Shown: positions 1 through 6,408, counted from the stretch's first letter. The stretch: 9,601 bases of DNA from Candidatus Aenigmatarchaeota archaeon (GCA_016202745.1 JACQOB010000159.1:1-9601), one strand, 5' to 3'. A program made the numbers and translations. The notes: generated from the letters alone by a model not told the origin.

Positions 1-406
1 CTGCGTCCTCAAAGACAATGTTCCACTTCCCCTTGTGCTTGTTGAATATGCAATCCGGGAAGAGCATATGATGGTGCCATTGGATATTCTTTTTGTTCAT
101 TTCTTTGATTTTCTTGACGATGCCTTCAATTTTCCTATTCCTGGATGATTGAATTTTATTTGATTTCCCAAGAATCTTGTTGCCATAAAGCATTTTCACA
201 AGTCCCTGCCCCTCCTTCATGTATCTCTTGTCAGAACAGGCAACATAAGTTTCATTCCCACTTCTGTTTTCAAGGATAAATGCATGCTTGTCGTTTATCC
301 TGTTAAAAATGCAATCAGGTGTCAGCATATGGAAATGCCACTTCTTCCCTCTGGAATGCAGATATTTTGCCCTTTTAATGATTCCCTGTATTGTGATGTT
401 TTCCAT
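1..406 (-). CDS. Unknown protein with tandem 87-residue HxH/DC repeat (partial, 3' end cut by window)
   Basis: I do not recognise this family by function. The frame is open from an ATG at 406 to the window edge, giving 135 residues without a stop. It consists of a gapless internal repeat with an 87-residue period: W23-H-F-H-M-L-x-P-D-C-I-F-N in the first copy aligns with W110-H-H-H-M-L-x-P-D-C-I-F-N in the second, and G8 with G95. The conserved His, Asp and Cys residues could bind metal or form an active site, which is inference. The second copy is still running at the edge, so more copies may follow. No signal peptide or membrane segment is visible, so it is probably cytoplasmic. The stretch is clearly AT-richer than neighbouring leuS (19 G+C in 60 bases at 121-180), which hints at a different history. 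It starts 29 bp from the divergent leuS, with a TATA-like TTAATTATAT on its own strand about 25 bp upstream. Confidence 0.72.
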   Translation of the reverse strand, partial: MENITIQGIIKRAKYLHSRGKKWHFHMLTPDCIFNRINDKHAFILENRSGNETYVACSDKRYMKEGQGLVKMLYGNKILGKSNKIQSSRNRKIEGIVKKIKEMNKKNIQWHHHMLFPDCIFNKHKGKWNIVFEDA

Positions 407-435
407 AATAAATATTGAAGGCCAATATAATTAAT
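407..435. promoter_or_regulatory. Shared divergent promoter region, probably leaderless on both sides
   Basis: Only 29 bp separate the two divergent start codons. On the plus strand AATAAATATT (about 407-416) lies near -25 from the ATG at 436, and on the minus strand TTAATTATAT (about 424-433) lies near -23 from the ATG at 406. Neither start has a Shine-Dalgarno sequence. This is the arrangement expected for archaeal TATA boxes driving leaderless transcripts. Transcription starts are inferred. Confidence 0.5.
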
Positions 436-3246
436 ATGGCTGCTATGTTTGACTTCAGGAAGATTGAGAAGAAATGGCAGGAGAGGTGGGAGGGGGAAAA
501 GGCTTTCGAGCCACATATCGACCACAAGAAAAAGAAGGTATTCCTCACAGTCCCCTATCCCTACACGAGCGGCCCGCTTCACATAGGCCACGGCAGGACC
601 AACACACTCGCGGACATCTGGGCACGGCACAGGAGGATGCTGGGCTTCAATGTCCTGTGGCCGATGGCATTCCACATAAGCGGGACACCCATAGAGGCGG
701 TTTCACGGAAGTTAGCCGATGGCGATAAGAAAACCATTGAGCTGTATAAGGAATACGTTGGATTATATGAAGATGACAAAAGGAAGATAGAAAAAACAGT
801 TGAAAGCTTTAAAGACCCGTGGAATGTCGCCAGATATTTTGCCAATGTGATAATCAATGATTTCAGGGCGCTGGGATTCTCAATAGACTGGTCAAGGCAG
901 TTCACCACGGGAGACCCGGAATACAACAGGTTCATCGCATGGCAGTTCGGGAGGCTGAAGCAGCTGGGCCTGATTACAAAGGGGGATCATCCGGTGCAGT
1001 ACTGCCTCAAGTGCAACAACGCCGTTGGCGAGGATGACATACAGGACGGTGACAGGCTCGACACCGGCATAAAGGCCTTCACTGCCGTAAAATTCCCCTT
1101 TGAAGACGGCTTCCTTGTGGCGGCAACGCTCAGGCCTGAGACAATCCATGGCGTGACAAACATCTGGATCAACCCCAGTGGCGAATATGTGAAGGCAAGG
1201 GTTGGGAATGAGATTTATTACGTATCAGGATATGCCGCTGAGAAAATGCAGCACCAGGCAGACAATGTGAAAGTGATAAGCGCTATAAAACCGCATGACC
1301 TTCTTGGAAAGCGCGCCAAATCACCGGTTGAAAGCAGGGGGCTGCCAATCTTGCCGGCCGCATTCGTCGATCCAGGCAACGGGACCGGCATCGTGTACTC
1401 GGTCCCTGCGCACGCTCCGGCGGATTACATGGCCTTGGAAGAGCTGAAAAAAGACAGGCACTGGGAGAAGGAAGCAAAACACATCAGGCCCATTTCCGTC
1501 ATAAGACTGGACGGATACGGGGACTGTCCGGCAAAAGAAGCCATTGAAAGGTCAGGCGCAAATGCCGCCGCTGAGGAAAGAATAGGAACAGCCACATCCC
1601 GGCTGTACAAGGAGGAATTCTACAATGGCACGCTGAAAGTCGGCAGGTTTTCCGGCGTCGCCATAAAAGACATCAAGAACAAGGTCAAGGACTGGCTCAA
1701 AATGGAGGGAAAGGCCCTGGATTTCTTCGAATCCGAAACGCCAGGGCTCCTTTGCAGGGACGGCGGAAGGGTGGTTGTGAAAACCATCAAGGATCAGTGG
1801 TTCATAGACTACGGAAACGCCCAATGGAAGGAAAAGGCGGCTAAGTGCCTGGCTAAAATGAAGCTGATACCGGCAGAATACAGGGGGCATTTTGAGCACA
1901 CAATCGGCTGGCTGCATGAGCGGGCTGCGGCGCGCAAGAGGGGGCTCGGTACAAGGCTGCCCTGGGACACCGGATGGGTTATAGAAAGCCTTTCGGATTC
2001 CACCATTTACCCGGCATTCTATACAGCAGTGAAGGGGATAAGGGAATCCCGGCTGAAGGAAAACGAGCTAACCAGCGAATTCTTTGATTACATCTTCCTG
2101 GGAAAGGGCTCAATGAGGAAAGGGGAAAGCATCAGGAAGGAATTTGAATACTGGTACCCCGTCGATCTGAGGCACACGGCTGTTGCTCATGTCACTAACC
2201 ACCTCACGTTCTACATATTCAATCATGCTGCCATCTTCCCTGAAAAATACTGGCCAAAGGCAATATCGCTCAACGAACTGCTGGTAAGGGAAGGCGCAAA
2301 GATGAGCAAGAGCAGGGGGAATGTCATACCGCTTGCTGACATCTCGGAAAAATACGGGGCTGACCTTTACAGGCTTTACATCTCTTCAGGGGCCGACCTG
2401 GATTCTGTCATAGACTGGACAGAGGAAGGCGTGAAGATGGCGCAGAGGAGGCTGGCAAGGTTCTTTGAAATGGCCTCGGGCATAATAAGGCACGGCCCAA
2501 AGAAAACAGAAGAAACCCACCTGGAGCGCTGGCTGGTGTCCAGGTTCAACAGGACGCTGAAGGAGACGGAAGGCTTGCTGGATGGATTCAGGATAAGGGA
2601 ATTCTCCCAGAGGGCCTTCTTTGAGGTGATGAACGACTTTGGCCATTACCTAAGGCGGGCAGAAAAACCGCATTATGCCGTCCTGAACAATCTCCTGGGG
2701 GACTGGATTAAGGCCCTATCGCCCCTGATCCCCCACGTCTGCGAAGAGCTGTGGGAGATGTCCGGAGGGGGAAGCCTCGTCTCCCTTGAAGAGTGGCCAA
2801 AGGGAAACGAAAATCTGATATGCGAGCCTGCCGAGCGCGCTGAAGAGCTCGTCATCAGGACCGCCAGTGACATCCATGAAATAGCCAGGATAGTCGGCAG
2901 GAAACCGCAGGAGATAAAGGTCTACACAAGCCTTCCGTGGAAATACAAGGCCTACATGGAGGCGAAGGGGATGGCAGACAGGAAGGATCTGCTTAAGGCG
3001 CTGATGAAGCATGAGGATATCAAGAGATACGGCCAGGCTGCTGTGAGATATGCTGAATCCCTGAAGAAAACTGACTTCTCAAAGGAAATGCTTGACAAGG
3101 AAGGGGAATTCAAAGCCCTGAAATCAGCTGAACACTTCCTCTCCATGGAATTCGGCTGCGCGGTCTCTGTGTCCATGGCGGAAGAAAGCGGGAGCGAGAA
3201 AGCCCTGCGCGCCGAGCCTGGAAAGCCCGGAATAGAAATCATCTGA
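436..3246 (+). CDS. leuS: Leucyl-tRNA synthetase, archaeal type
   Basis: Class I synthetase that charges tRNA-Leu with leucine in the cytoplasm, using ATP, and edits mischarged tRNA. The product is 936 aa, close to archaeal enzymes (Pyrococcus about 967). Visible in order, numbered from the chosen ATG: N-terminal F-D-F-R-K-I-E-K-K-W-Q; HIGH signature at 49-52; a CxxC (C190, C193) in the zinc-knuckle area; the CP1 editing domain with T-L-R-P-E-T at 231-236 and V-P-A-H-A-P-A-D ending at the editing aspartate D330; D-Q-W-F-I-D-Y-G and E-S-L-S-D-S-T-I-Y in the catalytic core; KMSKS at 622-626; helical anticodon-binding domain; and a C-terminal tail ending near P-G-K-P-G-I-E-I-I that resembles the archaeal tail contacting the long variable arm. 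In-frame alternatives are TTG 415 and ATG 445. ATG 436 is preferred because it fits a leaderless start behind the TATA-like box and matches the length of homologous N-termini. No truncation or frameshift is seen. Confidence 0.97.
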   Translation: MAAMFDFRKIEKKWQERWEGEKAFEPHIDHKKKKVFLTVPYPYTSGPLHIGHGRTNTLADIWARHRRMLGFNVLWPMAFHISGTPIEAVSRKLADGDKKTIELYKEYVGLYEDDKRKIEKTVESFKDPWNVARYFANVIINDFRALGFSIDWSRQFTTGDPEYNRFIAWQFGRLKQLGLITKGDHPVQYCLKCNNAVGEDDIQDGDRLDTGIKAFTAVKFPFEDGFLVAATLRPETIHGVTNIWINPSGEYVKARVGNEIYYVSGYAAEKMQHQADNVKVISAIKPHDLLGKRAKSPVESRGLPILPAAFVDPGNGTGIVYSVPAHAPADYMALEELKKDRHWEKEAKHIRPISVIRLDGYGDCPAKEAIERSGANAAAEERIGTATSRLYKEEFYNGTLKVGRFSGVAIKDIKNKVKDWLKMEGKALDFFESETPGLLCRDGGRVVVKTIKDQWFIDYGNAQWKEKAAKCLAKMKLIPAEYRGHFEHTIGWLHERAAARKRGLGTRLPWDTGWVIESLSDSTIYPAFYTAVKGIRESRLKENELTSEFFDYIFLGKGSMRKGESIRKEFEYWYPVDLRHTAVAHVTNHLTFYIFNHAAIFPEKYWPKAISLNELLVREGAKMSKSRGNVIPLADISEKYGADLYRLYISSGADLDSVIDWTEEGVKMAQRRLARFFEMASGIIRHGPKKTEETHLERWLVSRFNRTLKETEGLLDGFRIREFSQRAFFEVMNDFGHYLRRAEKPHYAVLNNLLGDWIKALSPLIPHVCEELWEMSGGGSLVSLEEWPKGNENLICEPAERAEELVIRTASDIHEIARIVGRKPQEIKVYTSLPWKYKAYMEAKGMADRKDLLKALMKHEDIKRYGQAAVRYAESLKKTDFSKEMLDKEGEFKALKSAEHFLSMEFGCAVSVSMAEESGSEKALRAEPGKPGIEII

Positions 3247-3289
3247 ATGCGGGTGCTGTGCCGTATCGGCCAAAGAAGCAGCTTATCTT

Positions 3290-3302
3290 GGAAAAGAAAA
3301 CA
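3290..3302 (-). terminator. Probable T-rich terminator of alba
   Basis: Read on the minus strand, about 30 bases past the alba stop, the sequence is TGTTTTCTTTTCC, a pyrimidine/T-rich run typical of archaeal termination, without a strong preceding hairpin. The 83 bp between leuS and alba (3247-3329) otherwise contain no convincing gene. No comparable T-run was seen on the plus strand for leuS. Confidence 0.4.
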
Positions 3303-3329
3303 CAAGGTCCTAATAATAAATGACCAAGC

Positions 3330-3683
3330 TCACTGCTTGAACATCTTAACGTCAATCGTTGAGACGTTCAGCTTGTTGCCCTTTTCGTCCGTGACTTCCT
3401 CCGTGTCAATCATCACTGTGTGCTTCATGTCGGTCACAAACCTGCGCCTCACAACCTCAGCCACATCTACCGCGCGGGATATTGACCTGCCCCTGGCCTT
3501 AAGGTGGATCTCCTTTGCGCCGCCGGATATCTGGGTTATCACCGCAAGGACATAGCTCATTGTGGGCTTCTTGCCGACAAAAATCACGTTGTCCTCCCTG
3601 CGGCTCCGCTGTCTCTGCTCATTGCCCGCGCCTGCCTGCCCTTGTTCGCGCCTTGCTTCGCTTTGCTGCTGTTCCGCTGCCAT
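3330..3683 (-). CDS. alba: Alba family DNA/RNA-binding chromatin protein
   Basis: Small basic nucleic-acid-binding protein that coats archaeal DNA and also binds RNA. From ATG 3683 the product is 117 aa. Residues 32-100 follow the Alba core closely: N-V-I-F-V-G-K-K-P-T-M-S-Y-V-L, with K38-K39 matching the lysine pair that contacts DNA and is acetylated in Sulfolobus Alba, then K-A-R-G-R-S-I-S-R-A-V-D and E-V-V-R-R-R-F. The C-terminal beta hairpin ends V-S-T-I-D-V-K-M. The first 31 residues are an unusual low-complexity Gln/Glu/Arg-rich tail that classical roughly 97-aa Alba proteins lack. ATG 3683 is chosen over ATG 3692 because a good Shine-Dalgarno (AAGGAGTGA, 3689-3697) precedes it and would be overrun by the upstream ATG. 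The gene stands alone, convergent with leuS. Confidence 0.95.
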   Translation of the reverse strand: MAAEQQQSEARREQGQAGAGNEQRQRSRREDNVIFVGKKPTMSYVLAVITQISGGAKEIHLKARGRSISRAVDVAEVVRRRFVTDMKHTVMIDTEEVTDEKGNKLNVSTIDVKMFKQ

Positions 3684-3688
3684 ACAAA

Positions 3689-3757
3689 TCACTCCTTACA
3701 GTTATAGGTTACGCTAGCTGTCACTAAGGATATATTCCTGGGCAAGACATTTAAACC
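3689..3757 (-). promoter_or_regulatory. alba promoter and ribosome binding site
   Basis: Read on the minus strand: AAAGG followed by TTTAAATG (about 3748-3760) is a plausible BRE plus TATA box, and AATATATCC (about 3730-3738) is a second TATA-like candidate nearer the gene. The strong Shine-Dalgarno AAGGAGTGA (3689-3697) sits about 5 nt before ATG 3683. Which TATA-like box is used cannot be decided from sequence alone. Confidence 0.5.
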
Positions 3758-3758
3758 T

Positions 3759-3901
3759 TTTTGTAAAGGGCTTAGTGGAAGGCGCGACCGCACCAATTGG
3801 ATCGTGGTAGCCTCCCTTTTCGGTTAAGCCTTCGTGTGCCACAGCACACGAGATGTGGCACATCTCTCGTGGACAAGCCACGAGATTTTGTAAAAGGCTT
3901 A
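3759..3901. repeat. Pair of 16-bp direct repeats flanking a structured segment
   Basis: TTTTGTAAAGGGCTTA at 3759-3774 and TTTTGTAAAAGGCTTA at 3886-3901 match at 15 of 16 positions and start 127 bp apart. The first copy adjoins the alba TATA box and the second overlaps the stop codon (TAA, 3901-3899) of the last minus-train gene. The 111 bp between them carry no open reading frame of note. This could be a small non-autonomous mobile element, a recombination scar, or duplicated regulatory sequence. I cannot tell which. Confidence 0.6.
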
Positions 3902-3902
3902 A
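3824..3902. other. Multi-hairpin element (9-bp closing stem around three hairpins)
   Basis: TTAAGCCTT (3824-3832) is fully complementary to AAGGCTTAA (3894-3902). Inside lie three adjoining perfect hairpins: CGTGTGC/GCACACG (3833-3839 with 3844-3850, 4-nt loop), GAGATGTG/CACATCTC (3850-3857 with 3859-3866), and TCTCGTGG/CCACGAGA (3865-3872 with 3878-3885, 5-nt loop). Neighbouring bases are shared, so not all pairs form at once. TGTGCCACA (3835-3843) can instead pair with TGTGGCACA (3855-3863), so an alternative fold exists. The layout resembles a cloverleaf but has no tRNA T-loop or anticodon-arm features. It may be a transcript 3' end structure, a small RNA, or the core of an element bounded by the flanking direct repeats. 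Confidence 0.55.
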
Positions 3903-4300
3903 GCCTTTACCACAAACGAGAACTTCAGCGGCGCCATGGTAGGCTCGCCATCTTCATGCACAGGAACCCAGCGCGACTCGTCGCCGTCTATGACGCTTAC
4001 CATCACCGCTATGTCCCTGGCGTACTGCACCTCGCATTCTGTCTTCTGCCCCCTCGCGGAAAACACCTCCTCCACCTTCACCTCAGCTGATACCACAAGG
4101 CTTTCCGTGGCGTATTTTTCTGAAACAGGGACAGAATTCAGCACATTGCTTTCCTGCAGCTTCTTCCTTATCTCCTCCTCAGCGCCCAGGTAATTTGTCC
4201 TTGCCATGCCAGTGAAAATATCCTCGCAGCTCTGCCCGCCCGGGCCCTCAAACTTGGCTGGATAGGCGCTGAGTATCCTGCCAGCCTCCTCCCCAGCCAT
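3899..4300 (-). CDS. C-terminal part of a TAG-interrupted surface protein
   Basis: This frame is the direct in-frame continuation of the gene ending at the TAG at 4331-4333: ten sense codons lie between the TAG and the first ATG (4300), and no other usual start codon is available. No Shine-Dalgarno precedes ATG 4300, so independent translation looks weak. From ATG 4300 the product is 133 aa. It has no signal or membrane segment, which would be odd for a separate member of a train where every other protein has one. Residues 21-55 look helical with C25, and residues 65-133 look like alternating beta strands with C89, ending in a Lys-Ala C-terminus. I read it as the distal extracellular part of a protein of about 346 residues. 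Alternatives are a separate gene or a decayed gene end. It ends with TAA inside the structured intergenic element. Confidence 0.6.
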   Translation of the reverse strand: MAGEEAGRILSAYPAKFEGPGGQSCEDIFTGMARTNYLGAEEEIRKKLQESNVLNSVPVSEKYATESLVVSAEVKVEEVFSARGQKTECEVQYARDIAVMVSVIDGDESRWVPVHEDGEPTMAPLKFSFVVKA

Positions 4301-4329
4301 TGGCCCGAATTCCGCATTGATCCTTTTGG

Positions 4330-4353
4330 CCTACCTGAACAATTCCAGGTAGG
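4330..4353 (-). other. In-frame TAG codon in a perfect 8-bp hairpin
   Basis: On the minus strand CCTACCTG, an 8-nt loop GAATTGTT, and CAGGTAGG form a perfect inverted repeat. The TAG (4333-4331) lies in the 3' arm and is followed at once by GCC with the reading frame open for another 143 codons. The sense reading before it is Y-L-E-L-F-R and after it A-K-R-I-N-A-E-F-G-P. The hairpin and the frame continuity are seen directly. A role in readthrough is inference. Confidence 0.6.
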
Positions 4354-4939
4354 GGTAGGAAAAGCTGTCCTGCAGGCTGGCCGTCCTCTCCAGCAGGACG
4401 TTTGTGCTGCCATCCTGGCTGCCTTTCTGAATGCTCATCCTGGAATCAGGCATGGCTGAGACCGAAAAGGAGCTGCCAGTGAACTCGGAAACAAGGACAG
4501 GGGAGTAAACTGGAAGCCTGACGGAATAATCATTCAGGAAGCGGAAGCCTTTCTCCCTGTATTTCCCCAGCCATGCCGCAACTGATTTCCCCAGCGAGGC
4601 CTTCAGCTCATCCTCCGATGGGGAGACGTCGCTTCCATTATGCCATATGGCATACGAACCTTCGCCGGCCTGGAAGGATTTGCCCGCCGGGATGGCATCC
4701 CAGCCGCCCTGCATCCCCGTGTCGTGCATAGCCTGGTATGCCGAGAACCTTAAGGCGGAGCCCATGTAAACACCGGCAGCAGCAAGGGCGTTGCCCATTG
4801 TATACGCTTCAGTCCGCAATTCAATGTTCGTTATCTCACCCCTGACCGGCTGGAAAAAAATCTGGACAAAAGGCATTATAATAACAAACACCACCATAAT
4901 CAGCGCCGAACCCATCACCAGGATGCCCATCCCCTTCAT
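4331..4939 (-). CDS. Membrane-anchored surface protein, N-terminal part (ends at in-frame TAG)
   Basis: Unrecognised family. The 202-aa product starts with M-K-G-M-G and a long hydrophobic helix (about residues 5-30), followed by a predicted extracytoplasmic domain. A helical stretch at 40-72 is followed by a Gly/Trp segment (Q-G-G-W-D, about 76-81), an N-G-S possible glycosylation site, a second helical part at about 108-130, and beta-rich sequence to the end. There are no cysteines in this half. The start ATG overlaps the stop of the upstream gene (ATGA), indicating translational coupling, with a purine-rich GGGGAGGG about 11 nt upstream. The reading frame continues past the TAG into 3899-4300 without shift, so the natural protein may be about 346 residues. 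Whether the TAG is decoded, is a nonsense mutation, or is a real end is open. Confidence 0.82.
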   Translation of the reverse strand: MKGMGILVMGSALIMVVFVIIMPFVQIFFQPVRGEITNIELRTEAYTMGNALAAAGVYMGSALRFSAYQAMHDTGMQGGWDAIPAGKSFQAGEGSYAIWHNGSDVSPSEDELKASLGKSVAAWLGKYREKGFRFLNDYSVRLPVYSPVLVSEFTGSSFSVSAMPDSRMSIQKGSQDGSTNVLLERTASLQDSFSYPYLELFR

Positions 4940-5328
4940 GAGATACCAGCCCTCCCCTTCCTGCCGCCCGGCAGGGCAATGTCGGTGTATTCCCCGCCGG
5001 AGAAATCGCCATACTCCTTCACGGCTGTCCCGTTGTCATCATAAACCTGCAGGCTCCTGCCCATTTTCCCCAGCGTCTGCGTGACAGCTGCGTCGTTCAC
5101 CTCCGCTATCTCCAGCATTCCTATTATTTCAGCATGTGCCCTTTGGCCTGCCCTGGAAGCCATCAGGGCAACAATCCCGCTCCCTGCATCCTCCTGCGCC
5201 ACTGTCAGCTCCACCCTTGCGTTTATCTCCACCAGCGACTGCAGCAGGGAGAATGTCACAAGTATGGAAACCGAGCCAACTATTGCCGCGACCACAATTG
5301 CCAGGGCAGCCAGTTCAACCTCTGTCAC
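4936..5328 (-). CDS. Small membrane-anchored pilin-like protein (GTG start)
   Basis: Unrecognised family, 130 aa. After the short acidic N-terminus M-T-E-V-E-L comes a hydrophobic helix (about residues 6-30), then a helical stalk-like stretch rich in Ala, Glu and Gln (about 31-85) and a short beta-type C-terminal part ending near L-P-G-G-R-K-G-R. The N-terminal long helix plus small globular end is the general build of type IV pilin-like subunits, but no cleavage motif such as K-G-Q is present, so the assignment is tentative. The start is GTG at 5328: it follows the previous stop by 4 nt and has a strong Shine-Dalgarno, GAGGTGAT, which itself contains that stop codon. Its own stop overlaps the next start (ATGA). 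It contains no cysteines. Confidence 0.85.
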   Translation of the reverse strand: MTEVELAALAIVVAAIVGSVSILVTFSLLQSLVEINARVELTVAQEDAGSGIVALMASRAGQRAHAEIIGMLEIAEVNDAAVTQTLGKMGRSLQVYDDNGTAVKEYGDFSGGEYTDIALPGGRKGRAGIS

Positions 5329-5332
5329 ACCA

Positions 5333-5758
5333 TCACCTCTTTATGTCAGGGTACTGCAAATTCGATTTTTTCACAATCATCTCGCCAGCATGGATGCCAT
5401 CGGCTGTCTTGACCGGGACAAATATCCTGTGCCCGCGCCCCCCGCCAATGCCCCCCGCTTTCCACTCCTTCCCGCTTTCCAGATCCTTTACAGACCAGGA
5501 CGCGGCTGCCAGGCCACAATCGCCGGCCTGCGCGCCACCGCGGCCTTCCAGGAACGACTCCTCAATGACGCCGTCCTTCGAGATGCAGCTGTAGTAAAGG
5601 TGCGCCAGGTCAACGGCTTCCATGTCCTGCTTCACCGTGCCCACCCTTGCCGCGACTGCAACCATGCCAACAAGGAGGAAGAATATCAGCGTGAACGCAG
5701 CGACAACCATGATGACGGCTATGGTGTATGTTATCTCCTCAACCTGGCCCTTCAGCAT
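5333..5758 (-). CDS. Class III pre-pilin-like protein (KGQ motif)
   Basis: A 141-aa protein beginning M-L-K-G-Q followed by a long hydrophobic helix (about residues 9-38). A K-G-Q motif directly before the helix is the hallmark of archaeal class III signal peptides, which a prepilin peptidase (EppA/FlaK type) cuts after the Gly. Here the leader would be only four residues. After the helix, E-A-V-D-L-A-H (47-53) resembles E-A-L-R-L-A-H in the upstream neighbour, suggesting the two are distant relatives. C58 and C81 may form a disulfide, and a glycine-rich loop lies at 102-109. The rest looks beta-rich and ends in a basic tail. The ATG overlaps the upstream stop by 7 nt and has GGAGG (5766-5770) 7 nt upstream. 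A partner in a surface filament is inferred from the motif and context. Confidence 0.85.
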   Translation of the reverse strand: MLKGQVEEITYTIAVIMVVAAFTLIFFLLVGMVAVAARVGTVKQDMEAVDLAHLYYSCISKDGVIEESFLEGRGGAQAGDCGLAAASWSVKDLESGKEWKAGGIGGGRGHRIFVPVKTADGIHAGEMIVKKSNLQYPDIKR

Positions 5759-6408
5759 GTGACAACCTCCGCCACCTGCCTTGCGTCGCTTTTCACGACG
5801 CAGACCCTGCCCACATCCTCAATCCTGAATTCCTGTGGAGCCCTTTGCTCATTGGTTGGCGAAAGCAGGTCGCCATATGCCAGGACGAAGGCAGACCTTG
5901 TTGCTTCGCCGCGCAAGGAATTTCTCACACCAACGATTGGGTCCCCTGTCCTAATGGAATCCCCTTCTTTTCTATAAACCCTGGCAACAATCCCGCCAGC
6001 GTCCGATTTGACCTGATTCACAACCCCCTTGGCCGTTACTTCTGCTATTGTCTTGCCGCTGCTTACGCTATCCCCCTCCTTGACAAGCATCCTTGTTATC
6101 TGGGCTTCCTGCATCCCCTCCCAGAGGAACCTCACGTCGGTAACCGTGCCCCCGGAAACTGTTACAAAGATGGATTTTGGGTTATTCTTTTCAAGGTACA
6201 CAGTGAACTGCTTGTCCGAGCTTATCATCACCCTCCCGGACTCCATTGAGGAAAGCGCGTTGATGTGTATCGCTATGGAGTGCGCAAGCCTCAGCGCCTC
6301 CACCTCAGGGGAGTCCTGCCCGCCCACCAGCCTTGTCCCGAAGGCTATTGCAAGGACTGCAATCAGTATCCCGAGTATGAGCAGGAACTGTTCGCTCGTG
6401 CCCCTCAT
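5752..6408 (-). CDS. Pilin-like membrane protein with biotinyl/lipoyl-like (barrel-sandwich) domain
   Basis: 218 aa from ATG 6408, chosen because AAGGAGG (6415-6421) stands six bases ahead; ATG 6429 would overlap that site. The N-terminus M-R-G-T-S-E-Q-F-L-L-I then a helix to about residue 24 resembles archaeal class III pre-pilins. Residues 37-49 are helical (E-A-L-R-L-A-H). Residues 104-162 match the biotinyl/lipoyl fold without gaps: V-K-E-G-D-S-V-x-x-G-K, a turn T-A-K-G-V-V-N, then D-A-G-G-I-V and R-K-E-G-D-S-I-x-x-G-D-P-I. At the canonical modified-lysine position this protein has Gly128, with Lys127 one residue earlier, so biotinylation or lipoylation is doubtful and the domain is more likely structural. 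Cysteines are C203 and C218, the final residue. The start overlaps the upstream stop (ATGA) and the end overlaps the downstream start by 7 nt. Confidence 0.88.
   Translation of the reverse strand: MRGTSEQFLLILGILIAVLAIAFGTRLVGGQDSPEVEALRLAHSIAIHINALSSMESGRVMISSDKQFTVYLEKNNPKSIFVTVSGGTVTDVRFLWEGMQEAQITRMLVKEGDSVSSGKTIAEVTAKGVVNQVKSDAGGIVARVYRKEGDSIRTGDPIVGVRNSLRGEATRSAFVLAYGDLLSPTNEQRAPQEFRIEDVGRVCVVKSDARQVAEVVTC

Noticed and set aside
3247..3555. Plus-strand open frame directly after leuS
   Set aside because: It overlaps most of alba on the opposite strand, and its sequence shows no family signal. It begins with the ATG that follows the leuS stop, which appears to be chance.
3775..3902. A tRNA gene or tRNA-like cloverleaf
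   Set aside because: Although hairpins are arranged like a cloverleaf, stems and loops have the wrong lengths, there is no T-loop motif and no plausible anticodon arm.
4286..4330. A separate, properly started gene for the C-terminal part
   Set aside because: No Shine-Dalgarno precedes ATG 4300 and no GTG or TTG is in frame between the TAG and that ATG. I keep it as a possible call but favour one interrupted gene.
5081..5977. 298-codon open frame on the plus strand
   Set aside because: It lies antisense across three tightly coupled minus-strand genes, and its translation is Pro/Ser/Cys/His-rich without domains or a membrane pattern. The minus genes have Shine-Dalgarno sites and overlaps, so this is a shadow.
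6122..6135. Biotin or lipoate attachment site in the lipoyl-like domain
   Set aside because: No M-K-M or D-K-A type motif is present. The modified-lysine position is Gly128 with Lys127 one residue off, and the domain is probably outside the cytoplasm where ligases act.
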